IMG/VR virus record: IMGVR_UViG_3300044629_000168
Coordinates: 1-32,277 of that record
Strand: one strand, 5' to 3'
DNA from: a virus
Length of the DNA: 32,277 bases
Every line of letters begins with the position of its first letter. The first letter of the stretch is position 1. The notes under the pieces are model-generated. The model ran no database searches. It had not been told where the DNA came from and saw only the letters and a program-made list of their open reading frames with translations. The translations under genes and the position numbers were made by a program. Shown here one piece after another: positions 7,220 to 15,484 of this stretch.

Positions 7220-7470
7220 TGGCCAGCCCAGCTCCCGGCAAAGCCCGCGTCAAGGTCACCGCTTCCGGCAAGCGTGTGAGCTATGGCCAGGCTGGTGAAG
7301 CCAAGGGCGGCGGTCCGCGTGTCAAGCCAGGAACCGCCAAGGGTGACGCCTACTGCGCACGATCGGCCGCCCAGAAGCGAGCGCACCCCAAAGCCGCGGC
7401 CGATCCGAATAGCCCCCTGAACCTGAGCCGGAAGCGGTGGAAGTGTTCGGGCGAGAAGTCAAAGCGTTGA
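7219..7470 (+). CDS. small conserved basic phage protein (83 residues)
   Basis: This 83-residue basic protein contains VKVTASGKRVSYGQAG, GTAKGDAYCARSA and DPNSPLNLSRKRWKC. The GDAYCARS and NSP-NLSRK-WKC signatures recur in small phage proteins of the DUF6321-like type, often beside the preceding 52-residue family. The two cysteines (about 46 and 76) might bind metal or form a disulfide. Function is unknown. A GTG three bases upstream could also start it, but the ATG forms a TGATG overlap with the preceding stop. Confidence 0.75.
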   Translation: MASPAPGKARVKVTASGKRVSYGQAGEAKGGGPRVKPGTAKGDAYCARSAAQKRAHPKAAADPNSPLNLSRKRWKCSGEKSKR

Positions 7471-7473
7471 TTG

Positions 7474-8106
7474 ATGGCGCGTAAAGCATCAAATGATGCG
7501 CAAACTGTAACGTCAACGCGCGCGAAGTGGCCTAGCGACGCGCCAGAACGTCGTTCAGTGGCCAGCCTGATCCCTTACGCCCGGAATGCTCGCACGCACT
7601 CAGAGGCGCAGGTGGCCCAGATAGCGGCCAGCATTCGCGAGTGGGGCTGGACGAACCCGGTGCTGATCGATGAAGCAGGCGGGATCATTGCCGGCCACGG
7701 TCGCGTGATGGCTGCGCGCAAGCTGAAGATCGAGGACGTGCCCTGCATCGTGGCGACGGGTTGGACCGACGCGCAGAAGCGGGCCTATGTGCTTGCGGAC
7801 AACCAGCTGGCGCAGAATGCCGGTTGGGACATGGAATTGTTGAAGGTCGAAATTGGCGAGCTATCCGTTGGCGGCTTTGACGTTGGGCTGATGGGATTTG
7901 ATGGCGCGTTTATCGACATGATGCTGATGGATGGCTTCGCCATTTCGGATGCGCTTGCCGAGATGGATGGAACCGGCAACGAGCCGCTGGCAGAGCGAAC
8001 CATCCACGTTCACTTCAAAAGCGCTTTTCAGGCTGATGAATTCGCGCGCCGCCTCGGCTGCAGCATTACAGACAAAACGAAATCCATATGGTTTCCGCAG
8101 GAATAG
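7474..8106 (+). CDS. ParB-like (ParB/Srx superfamily) protein, no methylase domain
   Basis: The 210-residue protein has a ParB/sulfiredoxin-type domain at about 28-115: the strand SLIPYARNARTH, QIAASIREWGWTNPVLID, then GGIIAGHGRVMAA with the nucleotide-binding G-H-G-R (74-77). In many phages this domain is fused to a DNA methyltransferase, but none is present here. The C-terminus has a separate small module, HVHFKSAFQADEFARRLG ending in DKTKSIWFP. From memory, that module recurs next to glycosyltransferases like the one that follows. ParB-fold phage proteins can bind or hydrolyse CTP/ATP and bind or nick DNA; which applies here is unknown. TTG 7471 is an alternative start. It overlaps the glycosyltransferase gene by 19 bases, which suggests a joint function. 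Confidence 0.85.
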   Translation: MARKASNDAQTVTSTRAKWPSDAPERRSVASLIPYARNARTHSEAQVAQIAASIREWGWTNPVLIDEAGGIIAGHGRVMAARKLKIEDVPCIVATGWTDAQKRAYVLADNQLAQNAGWDMELLKVEIGELSVGGFDVGLMGFDGAFIDMMLMDGFAISDALAEMDGTGNEPLAERTIHVHFKSAFQADEFARRLGCSITDKTKSIWFPQE

Positions 8107-8912
8107 CCCCCCGCTATCCGGTCTATGTTATTTCTAAGGGCCGATGGGAAGCGCGGCCGACATCCAGAGCGCTTGAGCTGATTGCTTGCCCCTATCGGAT
8201 CGTCATCGAGCCTCAGGAATTCGACAGCTACGCGGCAGTCATCGACCCCGCAAAGATCCTCGTGCTGCCATTTTCCAATTTAGGCCAGGGCAGCATTCCG
8301 GCCCGCAACTGGGTCTGGCAGCATTCGATTGATGAAGGCCACGCAAGGCACTGGATCCTTGACGACAATATCGCCGGCTTTCGGCGCTGGCATAAGAATT
8401 CGCGCGAGCGCGTGAGCGATCCGGCGATTTTCTGCGAAGCCGAGAATTTCGTGGATCAATACATCAACGTGCCCATGGCCGGCATGCAATACAGCATGTT
8501 CGCGGTGACTGAGACGACGCGAGCGATCACTAAACCCTTCCTTCTCAACACGCGCGTCTACTCCTGCATGCTTCTATCGAACTCCATTAGCCATCGCTGG
8601 CGGGGCCGATACAACGAGGATACCGATCTGAGCTTGCGCATCCTCAAGGATGGATATTGCACAGTTCTCTTTTACAAATTCCTGTGCGACAAGATGGCGA
8701 CGATGACCATGAAGGGCGGAAATACGGACGAGCTCTATAAGCAGGACGCCGCGTTTGATGGCCGCCTGGAGATGGCAAAGCATCTTTATCGCCAACATCC
8801 AGACGTGACCAAGATCACGCGCAAGTGGGGCCGCTGGCAGCACACCGTTAATTACAAGCCCTTCGCTAACAATCAGCTACTGAAGAAGAGGTCAGCCCAT
8901 GTCCCGGCCTAA
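8088..8912 (+). CDS. TET-associated-type glycosyltransferase (TAGT-like)
   Basis: The 274-residue protein begins PVYVISKGRWEARPTSRALE, then YRIVIEPQEFDSYAA, a pattern I recognise from TAGT, the GT-A-fold glycosyltransferases that decorate modified bases in phage DNA. Candidate catalytic/metal residues are the D-D pair in WILDDN (D92, D93) and the E-D-x-D in YNEDTDLSLRIL (E177, D178, D180). Known relatives act on 5-hydroxymethylcytosine made by TET dioxygenases, or on other hypermodified bases; no such enzyme is encoded here. Parts of the gene are poor in G+C (26 of 60 in 8641-8700), consistent with transfer. It overlaps the ParB-like gene by 19 bases and the terminase small-subunit gene by 14. 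A sugar-modifying role on something other than DNA cannot be excluded. Confidence 0.8.
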   Translation: MVSAGIAPRYPVYVISKGRWEARPTSRALELIACPYRIVIEPQEFDSYAAVIDPAKILVLPFSNLGQGSIPARNWVWQHSIDEGHARHWILDDNIAGFRRWHKNSRERVSDPAIFCEAENFVDQYINVPMAGMQYSMFAVTETTRAITKPFLLNTRVYSCMLLSNSISHRWRGRYNEDTDLSLRILKDGYCTVLFYKFLCDKMATMTMKGGNTDELYKQDAAFDGRLEMAKHLYRQHPDVTKITRKWGRWQHTVNYKPFANNQLLKKRSAHVPA

Positions 8913-9243
8913 GAAGGGGCAAGAGCACCCGCGCGAGGAATTGCGCAACCAGATTAAGCTGATGGCGGCGATCGGCATTGCGCACGCACAGATGGCAGGC
9001 GTCCTGAAGATGAGCCTTGAGACGCTGCACCGCTGTTACCGGGATGACCTAGACTATGGGGCTTCGTCGGCCAACACGGTTGTGGGTGGCAAGATATTCG
9101 AAGCGGCAAAGCGCGGGGAAAGCTGGGCCTGCAGCCTTTGGGCGGCCAGGCGGATGGGCTGGAAGGAAAGCAACGACCTGAACGTGTCCGGCGCGCTTGA
9201 TATCCGCAAGGTTGAATGGAATGTCATCGACCCTAAGACCTGA
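8899..9243 (+). CDS. terminase small subunit-like DNA-binding protein
   Basis: A 114-residue protein with a helix-turn-helix at about 28-50 (IGIAHAQMAGVLKMSLETLHRCY) and a C-terminal segment WAARRMGWKE typical of phage small terminases. Small subunits recognise the packaging start site (pac or cos) and recruit the large subunit. Assignment rests on the HTH, the size and its place directly before terL, overlapping it by 23 bases. It also overlaps the preceding glycosyltransferase gene by 14 bases. Confidence 0.8.
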   Translation: MSRPKKGQEHPREELRNQIKLMAAIGIAHAQMAGVLKMSLETLHRCYRDDLDYGASSANTVVGGKIFEAAKRGESWACSLWAARRMGWKESNDLNVSGALDIRKVEWNVIDPKT

Positions 9244-10450
9244 CGTTCCCCGCTGGTTCAAGCCATTCCTCGCGCCGGCCCGCTACAAAGGCGCATATGG
9301 CGGCCGCGGTTCCGGCAAGTCTCACGCCTTCGCATCCTACATCGTTGTCCGCTGCGTGAGCGAGCGAACCGACGTGGTTTGCCTGCGTGAGGTCCAGCGA
9401 TCCCTGAAACAATCCGTGAAGAAGCTGATCGAGAACAAGATAGAGGCGCTGGGCGTTGGCCATCACTTCGAGGTCCAGCACGACCGGATCAAGGGCCGGA
9501 ACGGGTCCATCATCATCTTTGAGGGCCTGGCCAACCATACGGCGGAAAGCATCAAATCGCTCGAAGGCTTTGACATTGCGTGGTTCGAGGAGGCGCAGGT
9601 TGCGTCTCAGCGATCGCTTGACCTGCTACGCCCGACCATCCGGAAGCCGGGTTCCGAAATCCTCTTCACGTGGAACCCGCGCCTAAGTAACGACCCCGTC
9701 GAGACGCTGCTGCGAGGTCCTAACCCGCCGCCTGACACGGTGGTGCACGAGGTCAACTTTGCCGATAACCCGTGGTTTCCGGACGTCCTCAAGGACGAGA
9801 TGGAATACGACAAGCGGCGCGATCCGGACAAGTACGCGCACATCTGGCTTGGCGAGTACGTCCGCAACTCCGAGGCCCGCGTCTTCCGCAACTGGTCAAT
9901 CGAGGAATTCGAAGCCCCGCCCGGCGCGATCCACCGTTTCGGCGCAGACTGGGGCTTTGCTTCAGACCCGACCGTGCTGGTCCGCTGTCACATCATAGGC
10001 CGCAAGCTTTACGTCGATCACGAGGCGTACCAGATCGGCTGCGAGATTGCCGACACGCCCAGCCTTTTCCTGTCCATCCCCGAAGCCGAGAAGTGGCCGA
10101 TGGTGGCAGACAGCGCCCGCCCGGAAACCATCAGCCATATGAGGCGCAACGGCTTTCCGAAGATCCAGGCGGCGGTCAAGGGGCCGAAGTCGGTAGACGA
10201 GGGCGTTGAGTGGCTGAAATCCTTTGACATTGTCGTTCACCCACGTTGCCAGCATACGATCGATGAACTGACCATGTATTCCTACAAAGCCGATCCGCTC
10301 ACCGGGCAAATCCTCCCGATCCTCAGCGACAAGGACAACCACGTCATCGATGCCCTGCGCTACGCCTGCGAGGGCGCGCGGCGCGTCAGCAGCCAGAAGC
10401 CTGGCGGAACAATTCGGCTCGTCCCCACCGTGACACCAATGTCCAGATAG
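9221..10450 (+). CDS. terL: terminase large subunit (packaging ATPase-nuclease)
   Basis: The 409-residue protein has the ATPase motor motifs Walker A GGRGSGKS (27-34), Walker B-like FDIAWFEEAQ (117-126) with catalytic glutamates, and coupling motif ILFTWNP (147-153). The RNase H-like nuclease domain follows: FGADWGF (D243), VADSARPE (D297) and DNHVIDALRYA (D377). It belongs to the PBSX/XtmB-like branch. It translocates DNA into the prohead through the portal and cuts the concatemer. The frame is open further upstream (TTG 9197), but ATG 9221 gives the normal family N-terminus. Confidence 0.95.
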   Translation: MSSTLRPDVPRWFKPFLAPARYKGAYGGRGSGKSHAFASYIVVRCVSERTDVVCLREVQRSLKQSVKKLIENKIEALGVGHHFEVQHDRIKGRNGSIIIFEGLANHTAESIKSLEGFDIAWFEEAQVASQRSLDLLRPTIRKPGSEILFTWNPRLSNDPVETLLRGPNPPPDTVVHEVNFADNPWFPDVLKDEMEYDKRRDPDKYAHIWLGEYVRNSEARVFRNWSIEEFEAPPGAIHRFGADWGFASDPTVLVRCHIIGRKLYVDHEAYQIGCEIADTPSLFLSIPEAEKWPMVADSARPETISHMRRNGFPKIQAAVKGPKSVDEGVEWLKSFDIVVHPRCQHTIDELTMYSYKADPLTGQILPILSDKDNHVIDALRYACEGARRVSSQKPGGTIRLVPTVTPMSR

Positions 10451-10466
10451 GTTACAGCCGCAAATC

Positions 10467-12845
10467 ATGGCGCGAGAAACCAGAGAGCAGCGGCTGCAAC
10501 GCGTCCACACCGAGGCGCTGGCGGAGTTCGACCGCATCCAATCGACGATGCGTGACGAGCGGTTCCAATGCCTTGAGGACCGCCGCTTCTACAGCATCGC
10601 CGGCGCACAGTGGGAAGGCAACCTCGCAGAACAGTACGCGAACAGACCCAGATTTGAGGTCAACAAGGTCGCGCTGTCCGTGATGCGGATCATCAGCGAA
10701 TACCGCAACAATCGCGTTACGGTTGATTTCGTCCCCAAAGACGGGAGCACCAACCTAAAGCTGGCCGACACGTGCGACGAGCTGTATCGCGCCGACGAAC
10801 AGGACAGCTCCGCCGACGAGGCTTACGACAATGCCTTCGAGGAAGCCGTGGGCGGCGGGTTCGGGGCGTGGCGTCTCTCGAACCAGTACGAGGACGAGGG
10901 CGATCCGGAGAACGAACAGCAGCGCATTGTATTCCAACCGATTTTCGACGCTGACACGAGCGTGTTCTTTGACCTGAACGCCAAGCGCCAGGACAAAAAG
11001 GACGCGCAGTCCTGCTTCGTTTTGTCGGCGATGACGGTGCAGTCATACAAGGATCGTTTCAACGACGACCCGACGACATGGCCCAAGGTGGTGCAGTTTG
11101 TACAGTTCGACTGGTCAACGCCAGACGTGGTTTACGTGGCGGAGTATTACGTCAAGGAACAGGTCAGCGAGACGTTGCGCATATTCCGCTCGCTTGACGG
11201 TGAGGAGACCAAGTATTCGGAAGCTGACTTTGAAGACGATCCGGAGCTGGAGCGCACGCTGCTCGCGACCGGCAGCGTCGAGGTCCGCGAACGCAAGATC
11301 AAGCGCCAGCGTGTGCATAAGTACCTGCTGTCAGGCGGCAAAGTGCTGGAGGATTACGGGCTGATCGCGGGCAGCGAAATCCCGATCATTCCCGTCTATG
11401 GCAAGCGATGGTTCGTTGACAACATCGAGCGTTGCCAGGGCCATGTGCGCCTAGCCAAGGATGCGCAGCGGCTGAAGAACATGCAGCTGACGAAGCTGGG
11501 CGAGATCAGCGCTTACAGCACGGTCCAGAAGCCCATCTTCACGCCTGAACAGGTCGCCGGCCACGAACTTGCGTGGGCTGAGGACAACATCAAGCGGTAT
11601 CCGTACCTGCTGGTGAACCCTGTGACCAATGCGGATGGCGGCGAGCAGCCCATGGGCGCGCTGGATTACACGCGGGCGCCGGAGATCCCGCCTGCAATGG
11701 CCGCGCTGTTGCAGATCACTGAAACCGACATGCAGGAGATCCTCGGCAACCAGCAACAAGCCGAAATCATGCAGCCGAACATGAGCGGCAAGGCGGTTGA
11801 GCTGATCCAGAACAAGCTGGACATGCAGACGTTCATCTACCTGTCGAACTTCGGCAAAGCCGTGAAGCGTTGCGGTGAAGTCTGGCTATCGATGGCCCGT
11901 GAAATTTACGTCGAGCCCAGCCGCAAGATGAAGGCCATACAGACCACGGGCGAGCCGCGCACGGTCGAACTGGCCCGGCCGATCGTCAACAAGGACACCG
12001 GGGCGATCGAGACAGAGAACGATATCGCGGAAGCCAAGTTCGATGTGGCGGTGGATGTCGGGCCGAGCACGACCAGCCGCCGCGCCTCTGTTGTGCGCGC
12101 CATCACCGGCATGATGCAGATCACGCAGGACCCTCAGACGCTGTCCATTCTCGGCAGCATGGCGATGATGAACATGGAAGGCGAAGGGCTTTCCGAGATG
12201 CAACAGTATTTCCGCAAGCAATTGCTGAAACAGGGCGTGCTTGAGCCGAACGAGGAAGAAGCGCAGGCGATGGCCGAAGAACTGCAAGCCATGCAGGACC
12301 AGCCCGACCCGCAGAAGGAACTGTCCGACGCGCTGGCCAACGAAGCCAGGGCCAAGGCCTCGCTTGCTATGGCCAACACCGAGAAATCACTTGCGCAGGC
12401 CGAAGAGAGCCGCGCCAACACCATCGTCAAGCTTACGGGGATCGGCATGGATGAGGACGCAGCCGCCAGCCCGTCAACAGCCGCGCCGGCACAGGCTCCC
12501 GTGGTGGACGAGCGCACGCAGCTTGAGCTAGAAGCCATGCGCCAGGAGAACAGGATCAAGAAGGCCAAGGCTGACCAGACGGACGATGAGCTGAACATGC
12601 TTAGGGCCGAGCGGCAGACGAACGAAGCGATGGTTGCCGGCGTCAATGCCATGCAACAGGCTATCGTCGGGCTGGGCGAGGCTGCGGCAATGATCCAGAA
12701 TTCTGCGCAGCAGATCAGCGAAACCGTCGGGCTGTTCTCAAAGGTGACGACAGCCAACACGGACAAGGCCATCGCAGCCATGTCCAAGCCTCGCCGCGTG
12801 GTCCGCAAGAATGGCCGCATCGATAGCATCGAGGTGGAGAATTGA
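10467..12845 (+). CDS. portal protein, P22 gp1-like
   Basis: This 792-residue protein matches the P22-type portal family: an N-terminal helical region with LEDRRFYSIAGAQWEG, then PRFEVNKVALSVMRIISEYRNNR, and a long central domain. Its C-terminal 200 residues are Ala/Glu/Gln-rich coiled coil (about 585-770), like the barrel that extends from P22 gp1 into the capsid. It forms the dodecameric channel at one capsid vertex, where terminase and tail factors dock. It is slightly longer than P22 gp1 (725 residues). It follows terL by 16 bases, with little Shine-Dalgarno match. Its stop overlaps the next start as TGATG. Confidence 0.93.
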   Translation: MARETREQRLQRVHTEALAEFDRIQSTMRDERFQCLEDRRFYSIAGAQWEGNLAEQYANRPRFEVNKVALSVMRIISEYRNNRVTVDFVPKDGSTNLKLADTCDELYRADEQDSSADEAYDNAFEEAVGGGFGAWRLSNQYEDEGDPENEQQRIVFQPIFDADTSVFFDLNAKRQDKKDAQSCFVLSAMTVQSYKDRFNDDPTTWPKVVQFVQFDWSTPDVVYVAEYYVKEQVSETLRIFRSLDGEETKYSEADFEDDPELERTLLATGSVEVRERKIKRQRVHKYLLSGGKVLEDYGLIAGSEIPIIPVYGKRWFVDNIERCQGHVRLAKDAQRLKNMQLTKLGEISAYSTVQKPIFTPEQVAGHELAWAEDNIKRYPYLLVNPVTNADGGEQPMGALDYTRAPEIPPAMAALLQITETDMQEILGNQQQAEIMQPNMSGKAVELIQNKLDMQTFIYLSNFGKAVKRCGEVWLSMAREIYVEPSRKMKAIQTTGEPRTVELARPIVNKDTGAIETENDIAEAKFDVAVDVGPSTTSRRASVVRAITGMMQITQDPQTLSILGSMAMMNMEGEGLSEMQQYFRKQLLKQGVLEPNEEEAQAMAEELQAMQDQPDPQKELSDALANEARAKASLAMANTEKSLAQAEESRANTIVKLTGIGMDEDAAASPSTAAPAQAPVVDERTQLELEAMRQENRIKKAKADQTDDELNMLRAERQTNEAMVAGVNAMQQAIVGLGEAAAMIQNSAQQISETVGLFSKVTTANTDKAIAAMSKPRRVVRKNGRIDSIEVEN

Positions 12846-12931
12846 TGGAATTCATGACGGGTCTCTGGATCGGCGGAACAGTCGGCGCGCTGATGATGGC
12901 GCTGATGTTCTTCGCGAGGGAGGCTGACTAA
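12845..12931 (+). CDS. 28-residue single-span membrane protein (DUF3789-like)
   Basis: ATG 12845 overlaps the portal stop (TGATG) and encodes 28 residues with one hydrophobic helix, GLWIGGTVGALMMALMFFA, then the charged end READ. Very short phage proteins with G-x-x-G-x-x-xG helices and this ending (DUF3789-like) are common near structural or early genes. It is too short for most gene finders. Its last codons carry the GGGAGG ribosome binding site of the next gene, so it may also set up coupling. Function unknown. Confidence 0.6.
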   Translation: MEFMTGLWIGGTVGALMMALMFFAREAD

Positions 12932-14554
12932 ATGGCTGATAATGTCGGTTACACACCAGGCGTAGGCGCAACCGTCGCAGCTGACGACATCGGCGGCGTA
13001 TTGCATCAGCGTGTCAAAATCGGCGTGGGCGCCGACGGCGTTGCAACTGACGTCTCCGCAGCCAACCCGATGCCTGTCACGGGGACGGTAGAGGTCACAG
13101 CAGGCACGCCGCTGGATGTCACCGGCACGGTTGCTGTCTCCGGATCCGTCGCGGTCACTGGCGGCCTCACTGACGCCGAGCTGCGTGCATCGCCCGTGTC
13201 AGTCGTGGCGCTTGACCCATCGACGGCGACCAGCTTCGGCCCGATCACCACGGCTAACGTGGTCCTGTTCTCGGCCATCGACACAACCGGCGAGCGGTCG
13301 ATTGTCCTGCAACTGACCGGCCTGTGGGATGGCGCGATCTACCTGCAAGCATCGCAGGATGGCACGACATGGGTCGATGCCATTGGCGTCTGCCAGACGA
13401 ACGAGATAGCGCCATCCAATGTGTTCTACGCGCCCGGCGTGATTGTCGTCCCTGCAACTGCAAGATACTTCCGCGCCATCACGAGCCTTGATTTCACCGG
13501 CTCTGTGTCGGGGCTCTATTCGCAGCGTGCTTTTGACGTCGCCCCGTTTTTCGTCAGGAACACGCTGACGGATGTGTCCAGCGACGTGCGGATGCCAATC
13601 GCGGGCCTCGATCCGCTGGGCAACCTGACGCAAGTGGCGCTGACGGAGAAGGGGCAGGTGATGCCTGCCGATGGGCGGGTCATCACCGGATCGCTGGCGC
13701 GCATCGGCACGATCTGGATGGTGGAGACGACAGGGTTCAACTCGATATCGGTGCAGATATTCGCACAGACTGCATTCGTGGCAACGATGACATTCCAAGC
13801 GTCGAACGACGCGACGACGTGGGCGGCTGTCAATGGATTTAACTCCACTGGACCGCAATCGGGCACCACAACAACAGCCGCCGCTGGACTGTTCATATTC
13901 CCAGCTATTGCTCGTTATTTCCGCGTTCAAATCACGGCCTATTCAAGCGGCATTCCCGCCGCTGTTGGGGTGCTGAAGTCTGCCCCTGCGTTTTTCCCGG
14001 TTTCAACGCCGTCAGTTAACCTCGGCCAGTTAAACACAAACTCAATTGTCACCGCCGCCACGGGCGTCATCGCAGTCGGCGGCAACGTTGCAGTCGGTGC
14101 AGCCCCCACAGCAAGCCCGACCCCGATTGGCGGATGGGACGGCACGAACACACGCCGCATCCTGACCGACGCAGTGTCGGGCGGCATTGCACTGGGTGCG
14201 AACGGAGCCAGCAACGGCTCCACGATGACCACGCTCATCAGCGCGGCAACGAACAACCTCACGCAGCTCAAAGCATCGCTGGGCAAGATCCTCCTGATCA
14301 ACATTCAGAACACGAACGCGGCTGTTCGCTATCTCAAGATATTCAACCTGCCGTCTGCATCGGTGACGATGGGCACGACATCAGCGGTGGGCAATTTTAG
14401 CATTCCCGGCTCTGGCAAGCTTGAGATCGAAACGCCGCTCGGCCTCAACTACGGCGGCACAGGCATATCCTACGCAATGGTCACAGGGTCATCGCTGACT
14501 GACAACACGGCAGTCGGCGCAGGCGACCTGATCGCCAACTTCCAATTCGTCTAG
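12932..14554 (+). CDS. virion-associated protein with two copies of a beta domain
   Basis: The 540-residue protein opens with VGYTPGVGATVAADDIGGVL and AANPMPVTG, a start I recognise from structural proteins of many phages. Two similar beta-sandwich-like segments follow: about 105-200 (SIVLQLTG...LQASQDGTTW...VVPATARYFRAI) and about 245-335 (SISVQIFA...FQASNDATTW...IFPAIARYFRVQI), an internal duplication. The remainder is Thr/Ser/Gly-rich beta. No catalytic motif is visible. It is likely a capsid decoration or neck protein. GGGAGG at 12917-12922 supports the start. It lies between portal and scaffold, where P22 has no such gene. Confidence 0.75.
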   Translation: MADNVGYTPGVGATVAADDIGGVLHQRVKIGVGADGVATDVSAANPMPVTGTVEVTAGTPLDVTGTVAVSGSVAVTGGLTDAELRASPVSVVALDPSTATSFGPITTANVVLFSAIDTTGERSIVLQLTGLWDGAIYLQASQDGTTWVDAIGVCQTNEIAPSNVFYAPGVIVVPATARYFRAITSLDFTGSVSGLYSQRAFDVAPFFVRNTLTDVSSDVRMPIAGLDPLGNLTQVALTEKGQVMPADGRVITGSLARIGTIWMVETTGFNSISVQIFAQTAFVATMTFQASNDATTWAAVNGFNSTGPQSGTTTTAAAGLFIFPAIARYFRVQITAYSSGIPAAVGVLKSAPAFFPVSTPSVNLGQLNTNSIVTAATGVIAVGGNVAVGAAPTASPTPIGGWDGTNTRRILTDAVSGGIALGANGASNGSTMTTLISAATNNLTQLKASLGKILLINIQNTNAAVRYLKIFNLPSASVTMGTTSAVGNFSIPGSGKLEIETPLGLNYGGTGISYAMVTGSSLTDNTAVGAGDLIANFQFV

Positions 14555-14563
14555 GGACACATC

Positions 14564-14782
14564 ATGGCGCTTTTCGATGAATTGACCGAACGCCGCGCGG
14601 AGATCGCAAGCAGGCGTGCAAATGCGTTGGCGGTCGCTGAAGCCCTGACCGAAGAACTGGACGAGCTGGACCGGATCATCGCCGCAGCGCAGCCCGCAGC
14701 CGATGAGATAGCGCAAGAGAAGCTCGCCAAGATCGAAGCGCAAGCCGTCGAAATCGCTGAAGCTGTCGTCGCCGCCAAATAG
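14564..14782 (+). CDS. small coiled-coil protein
   Basis: A 72-residue, almost wholly helical protein with Leu/Ile/Ala heptads and high Glu/Ala (LTERRAEIASRRA...LTEELDELDRIIAA). AGGGA lies before the ATG. It sits between two beta-rich virion genes. It could be a minor structural or assembly factor; I recognise no family. Confidence 0.7.
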   Translation: MALFDELTERRAEIASRRANALAVAEALTEELDELDRIIAAAQPAADEIAQEKLAKIEAQAVEIAEAVVAAK

Positions 14783-14803
14783 CGCGCAACAAGAGGAACC
14801 ATC

Positions 14804-15481
14804 ATGCCCATTTCACAGAACATCGTCGGCGCTCCAGCAGCAAGCGGCAACAACGCCATCGTCAGCGGCAGGGCAGGCCAGCTTGGCGACGTCATCATGT
14901 CTGACCTGCACGGGCGCTATTACGAGACGAACTACAGGGGCGCGGCATTCTTCGGTGGTCACTCTGCGGTTGCGGCGCTGTCGGCCAACACCATCACGCT
15001 AACGGCCACGACCACGCCAATCCTCGGCGTCTGGAACCCGACCAGCAACACGAACAACCTCGTCATTCTGCAAGCCAGCCTGAACTGCTTCTCAAGCAAC
15101 CTGACCAGCGGCGCAGGCCCTGGCGCTTTCGTGTGGGCGCTGAGCCTGAACAACGGCGCAATCTCGACGGGATCGAACCCCTACAACGCCAAGACCATGT
15201 TGCAGTCGGGCTCTAACGCAAAGTTCTTCGCGGGCTCCACGGCGCTGACCGGCCTCTCCAACAACCTCGTAGTGATCGGCGGCGCTGCCCTGCCATCGCC
15301 TTCGGGCCTGACCTACACGACGCTGGCGTCAACCGCGCTGCTGCCTAGCTACGTTGGCCGCGAAGACCTCGATGGCCTGTTCATCGTTCCTCCGGGCGGC
15401 GTGCTTGCGTTGCTCAACACGACATCGTCCACGACCTTCTCAGCGGTCGGACGGATCGCGTGGGAAGAAGTTCCGGTCTGA
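14804..15481 (+). CDS. beta-rich virion protein, unknown role
   Basis: The 225-residue protein begins MPISQNIVGAPAASGNN, then DVIMSDLHGRYYETNYRG, and continues as Ser/Thr/Asn-rich beta sequence with LTATTTPILGVWNPTSN and IVPPGGVLALLNTT. Such proteins are usual among podovirus decoration, neck or fibre-associated proteins. AGAGGAA precedes the ATG. No enzyme motif is seen. It lies in the accessory block between portal and scaffold. Structural role is inferred from context and composition. Confidence 0.7.
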   Translation: MPISQNIVGAPAASGNNAIVSGRAGQLGDVIMSDLHGRYYETNYRGAAFFGGHSAVAALSANTITLTATTTPILGVWNPTSNTNNLVILQASLNCFSSNLTSGAGPGAFVWALSLNNGAISTGSNPYNAKTMLQSGSNAKFFAGSTALTGLSNNLVVIGGAALPSPSGLTYTTLASTALLPSYVGREDLDGLFIVPPGGVLALLNTTSSTTFSAVGRIAWEEVPV

Positions 15482-15484
15482 TGA

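Noticed and set aside
9197-9220. TTG 9197 as start of the large terminase.
   Set aside because: It adds eight residues with no family match and deepens the overlap with the small subunit; ATG 9221 gives the usual start.
12134-13006. A 290-codon open frame on the minus strand opposite the portal gene.
   Set aside because: It is antisense to a clear portal protein. Long reverse frames are common in G+C-rich coding DNA, and the product is Ser/Ala-rich without domains.
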